Shown here piece after piece: positions 51,846-60,772 of a stretch of 64,000 nucleotides of DNA. The notes below the pieces were generated by a model. That model saw only the letters and a list, made by a program, of their open reading frames with translations, had not been told where the DNA came from and searched no databases. The stretch is from Candidatus Flexifilum affinis (GTDB taxonomy: Bacteria > Chloroflexota > Anaerolineae > Aggregatilineales > Phototrophicaceae): the NCBI GenBank assembly GCA_016713325.1, contig JADJPJ010000016.1, positions 1 to 64,000 of the forward strand, in the 5' to 3' direction. Numbering within the stretch: the first letter of the stretch is position 1; every line of letters starts with the position of its first letter. The translations under genes and the position numbers were made by a program.

Positions 51846-52514
51846 TTAAATCCTGCGAAAAATCGCATCAACTCTGTTAGGGAAGATATACAAGAGCGGC
51901 ACAGCCACGTTGATGAGGATGGCGACGTCGAAACTGAGCAGGCTGAGGACGATAGCGATGGAGTAGAGGACCGGCGGAATAAGGATGCGGATACTGACCA
52001 GCCGCCGGACCTGCGGCTCGACCTCCTGGTTGAGGAGATGATTGTCGCGGGTGGCATAGCGCCAGTGGGCGAGCAGCAGCAGGCCGGAAAAGATCAGGTT
52101 GACGTCATAGACGATGGTTGCCAGGGGATCCGTTCGGCCATAGCGCGCCAGCAGACCGGCGGAAAAGGGCAGGAGCGCGATGAACATCATGAAGAAGATG
52201 TTGATCCACAGCAGGGTACGGTCGGCGCGCTTGATGTAGAAGAACTGGTTGTGATGCCCCACCCAGAGCACGCCCAGGATGAGGAAGCTGAGGATGTAGC
52301 TGAGCAGGTTGGGCAGGGCCGTGAGCAGCGCCCCACCCAGACCCAGTTCTTCGACTATCTCCTGCGCCGGCACGCGGATGTCGAAGACCAGCAGGGTCAT
52401 GACGATGGCGAAGACGCCATCGGTGAGCGTCTCGATGCGGGCAGTGGTGATGGCGGAGAAACGGCGGCGACGGGCTTCTTCGCTCGAGGACTGGTCGATG
52501 ATCGGCTCACTCAT
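51846..52514 (-). CDS. TMEM175-like (DUF1211) potassium channel family protein
   Basis: A 222-residue protein with six predicted helices. The first helix carries Arg-Ile-Glu-Thr-Leu-Thr-Asp-Gly-Val-Phe-Ala-Ile, matching the RxxxFSD-type signature of bacterial TMEM175 K+ channels (Leu-Thr-Asp in place of Phe-Ser-Asp). A conserved Trp-Val-Gly-His-His-Asn-Gln is in helix 3. It probably forms tetramers conducting K+. Located 56 bases downstream of the prmA gene. Confidence 0.85.
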   Translation of the reverse strand: MSEPIIDQSSSEEARRRRFSAITTARIETLTDGVFAIVMTLLVFDIRVPAQEIVEELGLGGALLTALPNLLSYILSFLILGVLWVGHHNQFFYIKRADRTLLWINIFFMMFIALLPFSAGLLARYGRTDPLATIVYDVNLIFSGLLLLAHWRYATRDNHLLNQEVEPQVRRLVSIRILIPPVLYSIAIVLSLLSFDVAILINVAVPLLYIFPNRVDAIFRRI

Positions 52515-52570
52515 GATGGCTCTTCGTTCTCTGGTTGGCGCCTCAGAGGCTTAAGGCGGCGAATAGAGGC

Positions 52571-53491
52571 TCAGGTGACGGATGGGCGGCGGGCTTCGAT
52601 GACGACCCAGTCGCCCTGCTGGCGGCGGTTGAACGGTTCCAGGCCGACGGTGCGCAGAGCGGCTTCCACCTCTTCGGCCTGTTCTGCCAGGATGCCGCTG
52701 AAAATGCCGACGCCGCCGGGGCGCAGCACGTCGCCGAGCGACTGCTCGCACATAGCGACGATGACGCGCGCCAGGATGTTGGCCAGCAGGAGGTCGAAGC
52801 GGCGGGACGAGTGCAGGACGGTCTCCAGGCTGCCTTCCTGGATGATCATTTTGTCGGCGACGCCGTTCTGTTCGGCGTTGACCATGCTGACCTCGACGGC
52901 GATGGAGTCGATATCGACGGCCAGCACCTCGCCCGCGCCGAGTTTGACCGCGGCGATGGCCAGAATGCCCGATCCGGTGCCTAGGTCGAAGACGCGCACG
53001 CCCGGCTGGACGTGATCTTCCAGGGCTTCCAGGCAGAGCTGGGTGGTCGGGTGGGTGCCGGTGCCGAAGGCCATGCAGGGGTCGAGGGCGATCTCGACGT
53101 CGTCGGGGTCTGTCTCCATCTCCACCCAGAGCGGACGGATGAGGATGTGCCGGCCCAGGCGAATCGGGTGGTAGTGTGCCTTCCAGGCTTCGGCCCAGTC
53201 GGCCTCTTCGACGATGCGGTAGGTTGGCTCTGGGAAGGGATACATCATGCGCATGTAGGCCAGCGCCTCGGTGAACTGGCGCTGCGCCTCGGCGGCGGTG
53301 TGGTCGTCGGGCAGGTAAGCGCGCACGGCCAGGGTGGTGGCCGGCGGCACCTGATCTTCGTCCAGCTTGTCCGGGGGGATGCCCTCGTGTTCGACGGCCA
53401 CGCCCTGGTAGCCATAGCGGTTGAGCAGTTCGGCGGCGGCTTCGGCGGCTTCGCCGTCCACGCGCAGTGTGATTTCAATCCAGCGGGTCAT
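52571..53491 (-). CDS. prmA: Ribosomal protein L11 methyltransferase
   Basis: A 306-residue SAM-dependent methyltransferase. The N-terminal substrate-binding domain is followed by the signature Asp-Pro-Cys-Met-Ala-Phe-Gly-Thr-Gly-Thr-His-Pro-Thr-Thr, SAM loop Asp-Leu-Gly-Thr-Gly-Ser-Gly, and Ala-Asn-Ile-Leu-Ala. PrmA trimethylates ribosomal protein L11. Length fits the family. Divergent from the hydroxyacid dehydrogenase gene. Confidence 0.93.
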   Translation of the reverse strand: MTRWIEITLRVDGEAAEAAAELLNRYGYQGVAVEHEGIPPDKLDEDQVPPATTLAVRAYLPDDHTAAEAQRQFTEALAYMRMMYPFPEPTYRIVEEADWAEAWKAHYHPIRLGRHILIRPLWVEMETDPDDVEIALDPCMAFGTGTHPTTQLCLEALEDHVQPGVRVFDLGTGSGILAIAAVKLGAGEVLAVDIDSIAVEVSMVNAEQNGVADKMIIQEGSLETVLHSSRRFDLLLANILARVIVAMCEQSLGDVLRPGGVGIFSGILAEQAEEVEAALRTVGLEPFNRRQQGDWVVIEARRPSVT

Positions 53492-53568
53492 AGGAAATCG
53501 TTGCGTCTCGTCTGTGATTTCGATAAGCTCATCCTATTGTATCTGGAACAGGTCGTTCAAAGAAACTT

Positions 53569-54603
53569 ATGATGAGCAGTCTTCCACAAGTGATTGTCGA
53601 TCCCCACTTCCGCAGTATGGGTGAAATCTTCCATCCGAAGGATCTGGCGCGGCTGGAGCGCATCGCCACGGTCGTCTGGGGCCAGGACACGCCGATGCCG
53701 CAAGCGGCCTTCGAGGCGGCGATTCCCGACGCGGCAGCCGTCGTCTGCGCCGACTGGCACTATGGCGACGGCGCGCTGGAAATGGCGACCCATCTGCGGG
53801 CGGTGCTGACGGTGTCCGGTGGGTTCCCTCGCAGCATGAACTACGAACTGGCCTTCGCGCGGCAGATTCGCGTACTTTCGGCGGCGCCGGCCTTCGCCCG
53901 ATCGGTGGCCGAGCTGGCGCTGGCCATGGCCCTGGCGGCGAGCCGCGACGTGGTCAGCGGCGACCGGGCGATGCGCGCGGGAAACGAGAAATGGCTGCAC
54001 GCCGGCAATGCCGAGTCGTTCATGCTGTACGGCAAACGCGTCGGTTTCATCGGCCATGGAAATCTGGCGCAGGCGCTGCACCCCCTGCTGATGCCCTTCG
54101 GCGTGTCGGTATCCGTTTACGATCCCTGGCTGGGCGAGGGGTATCTGCGCACGCGCGGCGTGGAGCCAGTCGGGTTGGATGAATTACTGGCGACGAGCCG
54201 GGTGATCTTCGTGCTGGCTGCGCCGAGCAGCGAGAACCAGGCGCTGATCTCGCGGGAACGGCTGGCGTTGATTCAGCCGGGGGCGGTGTTCGTGCTGGTC
54301 AGCCGCGCCCACGTGGTCGACTTCGAGGCGCTGACCGAGTTCGTGAGCGAAGGACGCTTCAAGGCCGCGCTCGACGTCTTCCCGAGCGAGCCGCTGGAGG
54401 CCGATCACCCACTGCGCCGGGCGGAGCATGCGATATTGAGCGCGCACAAGGCCGGGCCGACGGTCGAAGGCTGTCAGGAGATCGGGCAGATGCTGGTCGA
54501 CGATCTGGAGGCCATTTTGCAGGGGCTGCCGCCGCAGCGCCTGCAGAACGCCGAGCCGGAACTGGTGCGCCGCTACCTGGGTGGGACGATCAAACCGCGA
54601 TGA
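53569..54603 (+). CDS. D-isomer 2-hydroxyacid dehydrogenase family protein
   Basis: A 344-residue NAD-dependent dehydrogenase. The nucleotide-binding loop reads Gly-Phe-Ile-Gly-His-Gly-Asn-Leu-Ala, and catalytic residues are visible as Arg in Val-Ser-Arg-Ala, Glu in Pro-Ser-Glu-Pro-Leu and His in Ser-Ala-His-Lys-Ala-Gly. It likely interconverts a 2-hydroxy acid and 2-oxo acid (glyoxylate, hydroxypyruvate or a sugar acid). The coupled downstream gene encodes a hydroxypyruvate-isomerase-like protein, supporting a C3/C4 sugar-acid pathway. ATG 53569 or 53572. Confidence 0.88.
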   Translation: MMSSLPQVIVDPHFRSMGEIFHPKDLARLERIATVVWGQDTPMPQAAFEAAIPDAAAVVCADWHYGDGALEMATHLRAVLTVSGGFPRSMNYELAFARQIRVLSAAPAFARSVAELALAMALAASRDVVSGDRAMRAGNEKWLHAGNAESFMLYGKRVGFIGHGNLAQALHPLLMPFGVSVSVYDPWLGEGYLRTRGVEPVGLDELLATSRVIFVLAAPSSENQALISRERLALIQPGAVFVLVSRAHVVDFEALTEFVSEGRFKAALDVFPSEPLEADHPLRRAEHAILSAHKAGPTVEGCQEIGQMLVDDLEAILQGLPPQRLQNAEPELVRRYLGGTIKPR

Positions 54604-55385
54604 GCCTGAAACAGTCGTTTTCATGGGATGGATTCGCGCGGACGGGCATCGAGCCGCGCCCACTGATCGAAGGGTCGAAGGCGATCGGCTACGACGGAAT
54701 CGATCTGCCGCCGCCGGAATTCTGGCCGATGATCCGCGACGGCGACCTGCGCATCTCGGCGGTGACCGGTCACCCGCTGGAGGCGGAGGGAATCGCCCAC
54801 CGGCGCGCCTTTTCGCGGCTGGAGGATTCGATCCTGGCGCGCCTGGAAGAGGCGATCGCCTGGGAGATCCCGGTCATGCTGTGCTTCAGCGGTAACCGGG
54901 GCGTCGACGAGCTGACCGACGACCGCGACGCGGCGATCGTGGCGGCGGAATTTCTGCGCGGGCTAGCTCCGCATTTCGAGGCGGCGGGGGTGACGCTGAC
55001 GCTGGAACTGCTGAACAGCAAGCATCCGACGCGCAACTGCTATGCCGATCGCACACTGTGGGGGGCGCTGGTCTGCTCGCTGGTGGAGTCGCCGCGCGTC
55101 AAGCTGCTGTACGACATTTTCCACATGCAGATCATGGAAGGCGACCTGATCCGTACGATTCAGGCGAATCACACCTGCATTGGGCACGTGCACACTGCGG
55201 GCAACCCCGGCCGCAACGAACTGGACGCCGCCCAGGAGATCAATTACCCGGCGGTGCTGCGCGCCCTGGCCGACACCGGCTACCAGGGCTGGGTGGGGCA
55301 CGAGTATTTTCCGCTGCGCGAGCCGGTGGAGTCGCTACGCGAGGCATACCTGTTGACGGCGGCGGCAACAGCAGCGCTGGAGTAG
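54600..55385 (+). CDS. Hydroxypyruvate isomerase-like TIM barrel protein
   Basis: A 261-residue protein with the Hyi signature: Leu-Glu-Leu-Leu-Asn (metal Glu), Leu-Tyr-Asp-Ile-Phe-His-Met-Gln-Ile-Met-Glu-Gly-Asp-Leu-Ile, Ile-Gly-His-Val-His-Thr-Ala-Gly-Asn-Pro-Gly-Arg-Asn-Glu and Gly-Tyr-Gln-Gly-Trp-Val-Gly-His-Glu. Metal ligands and the family's second Glu are in place. It starts inside the stop of the dehydrogenase (ATGA overlap), so the two proteins are made together. Confidence 0.88.
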   Translation: MSLKQSFSWDGFARTGIEPRPLIEGSKAIGYDGIDLPPPEFWPMIRDGDLRISAVTGHPLEAEGIAHRRAFSRLEDSILARLEEAIAWEIPVMLCFSGNRGVDELTDDRDAAIVAAEFLRGLAPHFEAAGVTLTLELLNSKHPTRNCYADRTLWGALVCSLVESPRVKLLYDIFHMQIMEGDLIRTIQANHTCIGHVHTAGNPGRNELDAAQEINYPAVLRALADTGYQGWVGHEYFPLREPVESLREAYLLTAAATAALE

Positions 55386-55478
55386 CCCTGAGGTCGGATT
55401 GTCGTTGTGACAAGACGATCCGGAATACAAGTGTTGGTACTGTGTTTCGATCCTCCCTTCAGAAAGGACGAGAACGCG

Positions 55479-56639
55479 ATGATCATTCCCCCGAAACCCC
55501 GTACCGGCGTCACTTTCACGGTGAGCGACGTGTCGGTCGGCGCAGCACAGTATGCGGAGCGCCGGGCGGCCGAACTGGCTCAGTACAGGCAATGGAGCGA
55601 GTCGGTTCGGAAAAGCCGTCCCGATGCAGTCGAACTTTTTTATGAGATGTATTGCAACTCGAACGACCTGATCAAGCTGCGCGCTCTGGACAAAGCCGAA
55701 GCGTGGACGTGCTCCGATGAGGAAATGGGTGAGGCGGGCAAGGAGTTTGTTGTTTTGCCGCCACACGCCTTTATTGCCACCCTGCATAGCGCGTTCACCG
55801 ATCATAAGCCTCTGATTCTGTCACCGGACCACATCTGACTGCTGATCTGTCAGGGCTTCGCCGAGCACGTCAAGCACAATCACGCGGAACTGCAGTCGCA
55901 CTTCACGTCGAGTCCCAACCAGGACAACCTTGAGGTTCGCCGCGACGATTTCATCAAAGGCAGCTCAAACAACCCCTGGCAAGAGGTTTTCCCGGAAATC
56001 ACTGCGAAAATACGGGAGCGCAGCGGCGATATTGTCGATGTACTGACGGCGCGATATTCGACAACGACCACTGTGGAACAGACCGCTTTCCAGATCGCGT
56101 TGATGGATGCGGCACAGTATTACTTCCAGTACAGGCTTCGCTCCAGCTGCGGCATTCCATCGATCACGCTCGAAGGAACGCTCCAGGACTGGCAGAACCT
56201 CATCGAGCGGTTCAAGCGCTTGCGGGATTTCGGCATGGAGGGATGGGTCGATACCCTGCTGCCCGTCCTGCAGGAATTCACCCAGCCCGGAGTCCATCGC
56301 GAGTTCTGGCAGTCCATCTATAAGTTTCGGTCGAGGAGCGGGGGAGAAGAAATCACGGGGTGGATCCTGCAATTCTTCCCGTACGTCCAGAAGAAGCGCC
56401 ATCCGGTCGCATGGGGCGAGCCGCCTCTCCCCGACGCAAAGCCACTCTTGGATTCTCGCCTGCCGGCAGATGTGTCCCAAGCGCCGTTCCGCTGGGTGTT
56501 TCCGCTGGAAGACCAAACGTTCGACATGCAGTTTGTCGCCGGGTTTTTCGGGATGACTCACGATCTGCAGACCTATGCAGTGCGCCCTGCAATCGGCTGG
56601 ATGGTCGCCGAAACGCAGGCATTGAACCAGGTTGATTGA
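55479..56639 (+). pseudogene. DUF4419 family protein interrupted by a TGA stop
   Basis: A single open frame of 387 codons from ATG 55479 (after AAAGGA) is broken only by TGA at 55836-55838. Both sides belong to one DUF4419 domain: His-Ser-Ala-Phe-Thr-Asp-His-Lys-Pro-Leu-Ile-Leu-Ser-Pro-Asp-His-Ile, then (Trp expected) Leu-Leu-Ile-Cys-Gln-Gly-Phe, and later Tyr-Ser-Thr-Thr-Thr and Cys-Gly-Ile-Pro-Ser-Ile-Thr-Leu. The family has Asp-Val/Ile-Trp at the position of the stop, so TGG to TGA is the simplest explanation. DUF4419 function is unknown. Confidence 0.85.
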
Positions 56640-56757
56640 GGTCGTTCGCGACCCCAATCGGTAGCGGACGCGCGGTAAGGGGTCACTACATTCCAGCCTG
56701 GTTAATGGTTGTCCATTGGTTGCATACATGCGCTCACCCATTTGAGTGAAACTTGCC

Positions 56758-57711
56758 ATGGAAAATGAACGACTGGACCGGCTGTATGAGGCGGCGGATG
56801 CTTATGCGAAGTACTGCCGTCCGCCGGTGCACACGTTTCTGGTGCAGCACCGGGGCGAGATCGTGGCGGAGCGAAGCTGGTGGGGCTACACGCCGACCAG
56901 CACCCAGCCGGTGTTTTCCATCACCAAGAGCGTGGTCTCAGCCCTGGTGGGGATCGCGCTGGGCGATGGGAAGCTCGCCCTCTCCGACACGCTCGGACAG
57001 TGGTTCCCCGAATTACCAGCGGAGTCGCCGTCGCGCGCGATCACGGTGGAGCACCTGCTGACCATGACCGGCGGCTTTGTGCCGCTGAAGGCGCGCCTGA
57101 CCGGCGACGACCCGCTGCCGGCGCTGCTCAACCGGCCGCTCAACGACCCGCCGGGGCAGCAGTTCCACTACGACAACGAGGCGGTCGATCTGCTGGCTGT
57201 GCTGGTCGAGCGAGCAGTGGGCGAACCGGCGCTGGACTTCGCCGTTCGCCGGCTGTTCACGCCGCTCGGCATCTGGTCGGACGTGCCCAAGTCGGGGCGA
57301 CGGCGGCTGTGGCAGGCCGATCGGCAGAAGCGAGTTCTGGGCGGCTACGGACTGCATCTGACGACGCACGAGATGGCAGCGTTTGGGCAGCTCTATCTCC
57401 AGCGCGGATGCTGGCAGGGGCAGCAGATCGTCCCGGTGGAGTACGTCGCCGCGTCGACCTCGGTACAGTCGGCGGGTGGCTACGCGGAAATGGTGAAATA
57501 CGGCTATCTGTGGTGGGTGACCAGCGACCGGAGCGGCCATGCGGCGTTTTATGCCAGCGGGCGCGGCGGCCAGTATATCTACGTCGTGCCGGCGCTGGAG
57601 CTGGTAGTGGTCATCACCTCGACGGCCCGAAGCGCCGACGGCCGCGCGCACCGCGTCACCCGCTCCCGGTTGGCCGTGCAGTACGTCACGGAAGAGTCGG
57701 ACGGGACGTAG
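56758..57711 (+). CDS. Serine hydrolase, class C beta-lactamase/esterase family
   Basis: A 317-residue protein with the nucleophile motif Ser-Ile-Thr-Lys (SxxK, about residues 54-57), Tyr-Asp-Asn as the YxN motif (about 136-138), and Ser-Gly-Arg-Gly-Gly-Gln in the position of the KTG/HxG box. No signal peptide, so a cytoplasmic esterase or peptidase is likelier than an antibiotic-degrading enzyme. ATG 56758 is preferred over GTG 56746, but neither has a strong ribosome-binding site. It abuts the next gene. Confidence 0.82.
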   Translation: MENERLDRLYEAADAYAKYCRPPVHTFLVQHRGEIVAERSWWGYTPTSTQPVFSITKSVVSALVGIALGDGKLALSDTLGQWFPELPAESPSRAITVEHLLTMTGGFVPLKARLTGDDPLPALLNRPLNDPPGQQFHYDNEAVDLLAVLVERAVGEPALDFAVRRLFTPLGIWSDVPKSGRRRLWQADRQKRVLGGYGLHLTTHEMAAFGQLYLQRGCWQGQQIVPVEYVAASTSVQSAGGYAEMVKYGYLWWVTSDRSGHAAFYASGRGGQYIYVVPALELVVVITSTARSADGRAHRVTRSRLAVQYVTEESDGT

Positions 57712-58956
57712 ATGCGAATCGTCATCCTCACCATCGGTACGCGGGGCGATGTGCAGCCGTTCGTTGCCCTGGCGCGGGGGCTGCGCGCGGCGGGACACGA
57801 TCCGCTGATCGTCGCGCCCGAAGTCTTCGCCGAGTTCGTCCGCGATGCCGGCGTGGCGTTCGCGCCCTTCCCCGGCGACCCGGCGGCGTTCATTCAGAGC
57901 CTGGTAGATCGCGGCGGCAGCCGGCTGCGCCTAATCCGCGAAGTGATGAAGTTCGCCATGCCGATCGCGCGTGACGTTCTGAGCCGCGCATTGGCGGCGT
58001 CGCGCGGGGCGGATGTCATCCTGGCGAGTTTTCTGCTCACCATCGGGGGCTATCAGGTGGCGCGGCAGCTCGACGTGCCGTTCATCTCGGCGCAGTTGTT
58101 TCCGACATTCACGCCGACCCGCGCTTTTCCGATGGCGGGGATGCCCGGTGGAAGTCCGCTCGCCAACCGTCTGTCGCACACGATTTCGACCGCCCTGTTC
58201 TGGCATTCCAGCCGCATCGCCTACCAGACCCTCAAGCGGCAGGCGCCGGAAGTGCCGCGCACGCTGGCCAATCCGTTCGGGCCGTCGCTGCGCACGATCT
58301 ACGGGTTCAGCCGGCATGTGCTGCCGCCTCCGCCCGATTGGGACGACCGCACACGAGTGACCGGCTACTGGTTTCTCGACTCCCCGCCCGATTACACCCC
58401 GCCGCCGCCGCTCGCGGAGTTCCTCGCGGCCGGCGAACCGCCGGTCTATATCGGCTTTGGCAGCATGGTCACCGACGAGGCGCAGCGGCTGTCCGCACTG
58501 GTGATCGACGCGCTGCGCCGCACGGGGCGGCGCGCCATCCTGCTCGGCGGGTGGGGCAGATTTGGCGGGGATCATCTGCCGCCGCACATCCTGCAACTCG
58601 ACTCCGCGCCGCATGACTGGCTGTTCGAGCGCGTGGCGGTGGTGGTGCATCACGGCGGGGCGGGCACGACGGGGGCGAGTCTGCGGGCGGGCAAACCGGC
58701 GCTGATCGTGCCGTTCACTGCCGATCAGCCCTTCTGGGGGAATCGGGTCGCCGCATTGGGCGTGGGACTCCCGCCGATTCCGCACAGGCGCCTGACAGCC
58801 GACGCCCTCAGCGCCGGGATCGAGCGCCTATTGACCGACCGATCGATGCGTGAACGGGCGGCTGCCCTGGGGAGCGCCATTCGCGCCGAGGATGGGGTCG
58901 GGGAGGCGGTCCGCGCGATTGAGGCGTTGGTGGGGCAGAGCATCCGCCGCGCGTAA
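57712..58956 (+). CDS. UGT/MGT-type glycosyltransferase (GT1)
   Basis: A 414-residue GT-B glycosyltransferase. The N-terminus has Gly-Thr-Arg-Gly-Asp-Val-Gln-Pro-Phe-Val-Ala-Leu, and the C-terminal donor site has His-His-Gly-Gly-Ala-Gly-Thr-Thr, Ala-Gly-Lys-Pro-Ala-Leu-Ile-Val-Pro-Phe and Asp-Gln-Pro-Phe-Trp-Gly-Asn-Arg-Val. Sterol and hopanoid glucosyltransferases and macrolide GTs share this pattern; a lipid or natural-product acceptor is likely. Its ATG directly follows the serine hydrolase stop, so the two are co-expressed. Confidence 0.9.
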   Translation: MRIVILTIGTRGDVQPFVALARGLRAAGHDPLIVAPEVFAEFVRDAGVAFAPFPGDPAAFIQSLVDRGGSRLRLIREVMKFAMPIARDVLSRALAASRGADVILASFLLTIGGYQVARQLDVPFISAQLFPTFTPTRAFPMAGMPGGSPLANRLSHTISTALFWHSSRIAYQTLKRQAPEVPRTLANPFGPSLRTIYGFSRHVLPPPPDWDDRTRVTGYWFLDSPPDYTPPPPLAEFLAAGEPPVYIGFGSMVTDEAQRLSALVIDALRRTGRRAILLGGWGRFGGDHLPPHILQLDSAPHDWLFERVAVVVHHGGAGTTGASLRAGKPALIVPFTADQPFWGNRVAALGVGLPPIPHRRLTADALSAGIERLLTDRSMRERAAALGSAIRAEDGVGEAVRAIEALVGQSIRRA

Positions 58957-58977
58957 GCGCCTCTGTGACGAACAAGC

Positions 58978-59012
58978 GTGGCCAACGCCTGCGTTGGCCC
59001 TACGAATCCGGT
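58978..59012. repeat. CCCTAC-class palindromic element
   Basis: GGCCAACGCCTGCGTTGGCC followed by CTACGAATCCGG, the right-hand flank seen at other copies (for example after 38290). Confidence 0.55.
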
Positions 59013-59014
59013 GT

Positions 59015-60088
59015 TTAGCCGCCCTTCTCCATCGCGAGCAGGCGCTTTTTGCGATCCGAGCCCCAGCGGTAGTGGCCGATCACGCCGTCGCCGCGTACCA
59101 CGCGGTGGCAGGGGATGATCAGCGCCGTCTGGTTGTCGGCGCAGGCATTGCCGACGGCGCGGGCAGCCTTGGGCGCGTCGATGGCGCGGGCGATCTCGGC
59201 ATAGGTACGCGTCTCGCCATACGGAATCTGGCGCAGGGCCTCCCAGACGCGGCGCTGAAAGGCGGTCGCCTGGATGTCCAGCGGCAGGTCGAGGTGGGGT
59301 GTCTCGCCGTTCAGGTAGCGGTTGATGGCCGTCAGCATCGGGTGCAGCGCCTCCGGGTCCTCGCAGAGCTGCGCGGCGGGGAACTCCGCCTGCAAGTCGG
59401 CGATCAGCGCGTCTGACGTGTCGCCCAGCTTGACGGCGCAGATGCCGCGTTCCGTCATGCCGACCAGCAGCACGCCGAACGGGCAGCGGGCGGTGGCGAA
59501 GGCGATCTCCACCGGCGCGCCGACGCGGTAGGCGGTCGGGGTCATGCCCAGGTGATCGCCCGTGCGGGCGTAGACCTGGCTGTCGGACGAGAAGCCGGCG
59601 GCATAGACGGCGTCGGTGACGCTGCCCGCCCCCCTCAGTTCCTGCTTGAAGGCGCGCATGCGGGCGGAATCGACGTAGGCCGCCGGGGTGATGCCCATGA
59701 TCCGCTTGAAGGTGCGGTGCAGGTGGAAGGGGCTGATGTGAAACTGCGCTGCCAGGTGATCAAGGGTGATGCGCAGCTCGTGGGCGTGGGCGTCGATGTA
59801 ACGGCAGACCTCGGCGATGGTCTGGGCGTTGGCGTCAGCGGACTCGTCGGGACGGCAGCGCTTGCAGGCGCGGAAGCCGGCGGCGCGGGCGGACTCGGCG
59901 TCGGGGTAGAAGACGACGTTCTCGCGCAGCGGGGTGCGGGCTTTGCAGGACGGCCGGCAGTAGATGTGAGTCGTCTTGACGGCGACGTAGAAGGCGCCGT
60001 CGTAGTGGGCGTCGTCGTCGATCACGGCCTGCCACATGCGGGCGTCGTCAAGCGGCTGCGTTTCCGTAGAAAGTGCTGGCTGGGTCAT
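59015..60088 (-). CDS. ada: Ada: DNA methylphosphotriester / O6-methylguanine methyltransferase and activator
   Basis: A 357-residue bifunctional repair protein. The N-terminal zinc domain carries Cys-Arg-Pro-Ser-Cys and Cys-Lys-Arg-Cys-Arg-Pro (Cys44 accepts methyl groups from phosphotriesters). An AraC-type HTH lies at about residues 88-185, and the C-terminal methyltransferase has Ile-Pro-Cys-His-Arg-Val with the acceptor Cys. Methylated Ada would activate its own gene; no ada box was verified. Confidence 0.93.
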   Translation of the reverse strand: MTQPALSTETQPLDDARMWQAVIDDDAHYDGAFYVAVKTTHIYCRPSCKARTPLRENVVFYPDAESARAAGFRACKRCRPDESADANAQTIAEVCRYIDAHAHELRITLDHLAAQFHISPFHLHRTFKRIMGITPAAYVDSARMRAFKQELRGAGSVTDAVYAAGFSSDSQVYARTGDHLGMTPTAYRVGAPVEIAFATARCPFGVLLVGMTERGICAVKLGDTSDALIADLQAEFPAAQLCEDPEALHPMLTAINRYLNGETPHLDLPLDIQATAFQRRVWEALRQIPYGETRTYAEIARAIDAPKAARAVGNACADNQTALIIPCHRVVRGDGVIGHYRWGSDRKKRLLAMEKGG

Positions 60089-60186
60089 GGTGTCACCCCT
60101 TCTGTTTGTTCCTCATGCTGATGATCCTACGGCGTTTTGGTCGGCGATGCGCGCGCGATCTTGCTCAGTAATTCAGGAAGAGTTGG

Positions 60187-60252
60187 AATGAGGGGTGAGG
60201 AAGCCAAGATATGAGAGACGAGGGATGAGAAATGAGGGAGAAGCAGGGTGAG
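60187..60252. repeat. Degenerate heptamer repeat tract
   Basis: ATGAGGG GTGAGGA, then ATGAG/ACGAG units continuing as ATGAGAA ATGAGGG. It lies between the convergent ends of ada's upstream region and the ArsR gene. Confidence 0.55.
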
Positions 60253-60267
60253 GTGGAGATGGAAGGG

Positions 60268-60606
60268 CTATGAGGCTTCGGCATCCTGCGCCTGATCCTC
60301 GCTCTCGATGAAGGTCTTGAGCCGGAACAATCGCTGATCCCAGATGGCGTTCAGGTTTTCGACCCACTCCCTGAGATCGTCCAGCGGCTCGGGGGTGAGA
60401 ACGTAGCGCTTTTCGCGTCCCACCTGATGGACGTCGATCAGGCGGGCCTCCTTCAGGATCTGCAAGTGCTTGAGGATGGCCTGACGGGTGATGGGGTATT
60501 CCCGCGCGAACTCGGTCGCGGTTTTCGGGCTGTTCCTCGCCAGATCGATCAGGAGTTGGCGCCGGATCGGGTCGGCAAGGGCGGTAAAGATCGGCAGGTC
60601 TTTCAC
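60268..60606 (-). CDS. ArsR family HTH transcriptional regulator
   Basis: A 112-residue winged-helix repressor-type protein: Ala-Asp-Pro-Ile-Arg-Arg-Gln-Leu-Leu near residue 11, recognition helix Ile-Thr-Arg-Gln-Ala-Ile-Leu-Lys-His-Leu (about 39-48), wing Arg-Glu-Lys-Arg-Tyr-Val-Leu, and a C-terminal Trp-Val-Glu-Asn-Leu-Asn helix. It lacks the Cys metal site of ArsR/SmtB, so it belongs to the metal-independent subgroup (often paired with SRPBCC/AHSA1 proteins; none is adjacent here). Target unknown. Confidence 0.88.
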   Translation of the reverse strand: MKDLPIFTALADPIRRQLLIDLARNSPKTATEFAREYPITRQAILKHLQILKEARLIDVHQVGREKRYVLTPEPLDDLREWVENLNAIWDQRLFRLKTFIESEDQAQDAEAS

Positions 60607-60772
60607 ATGTGGATGCTCCAGTGTTGGTGAGATTGTACCTCGGGTGCGGTGTTTTGGCTGCCGGATCGCAGACGCTCAACGACGGCGAGGCAATCGAGGT
60701 GACTCCTGATGTGTAACCTTTGGGTTGCGCATACTGTATATGAAAATCTGTTCTATGTCAACCGGGGTGGAA

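Noticed and set aside
55407..55838. Independent 143-codon gene ending at the TGA
   Set aside because: The frame downstream continues the same DUF4419 domain without a break, so the TGA is treated as an internal lesion.
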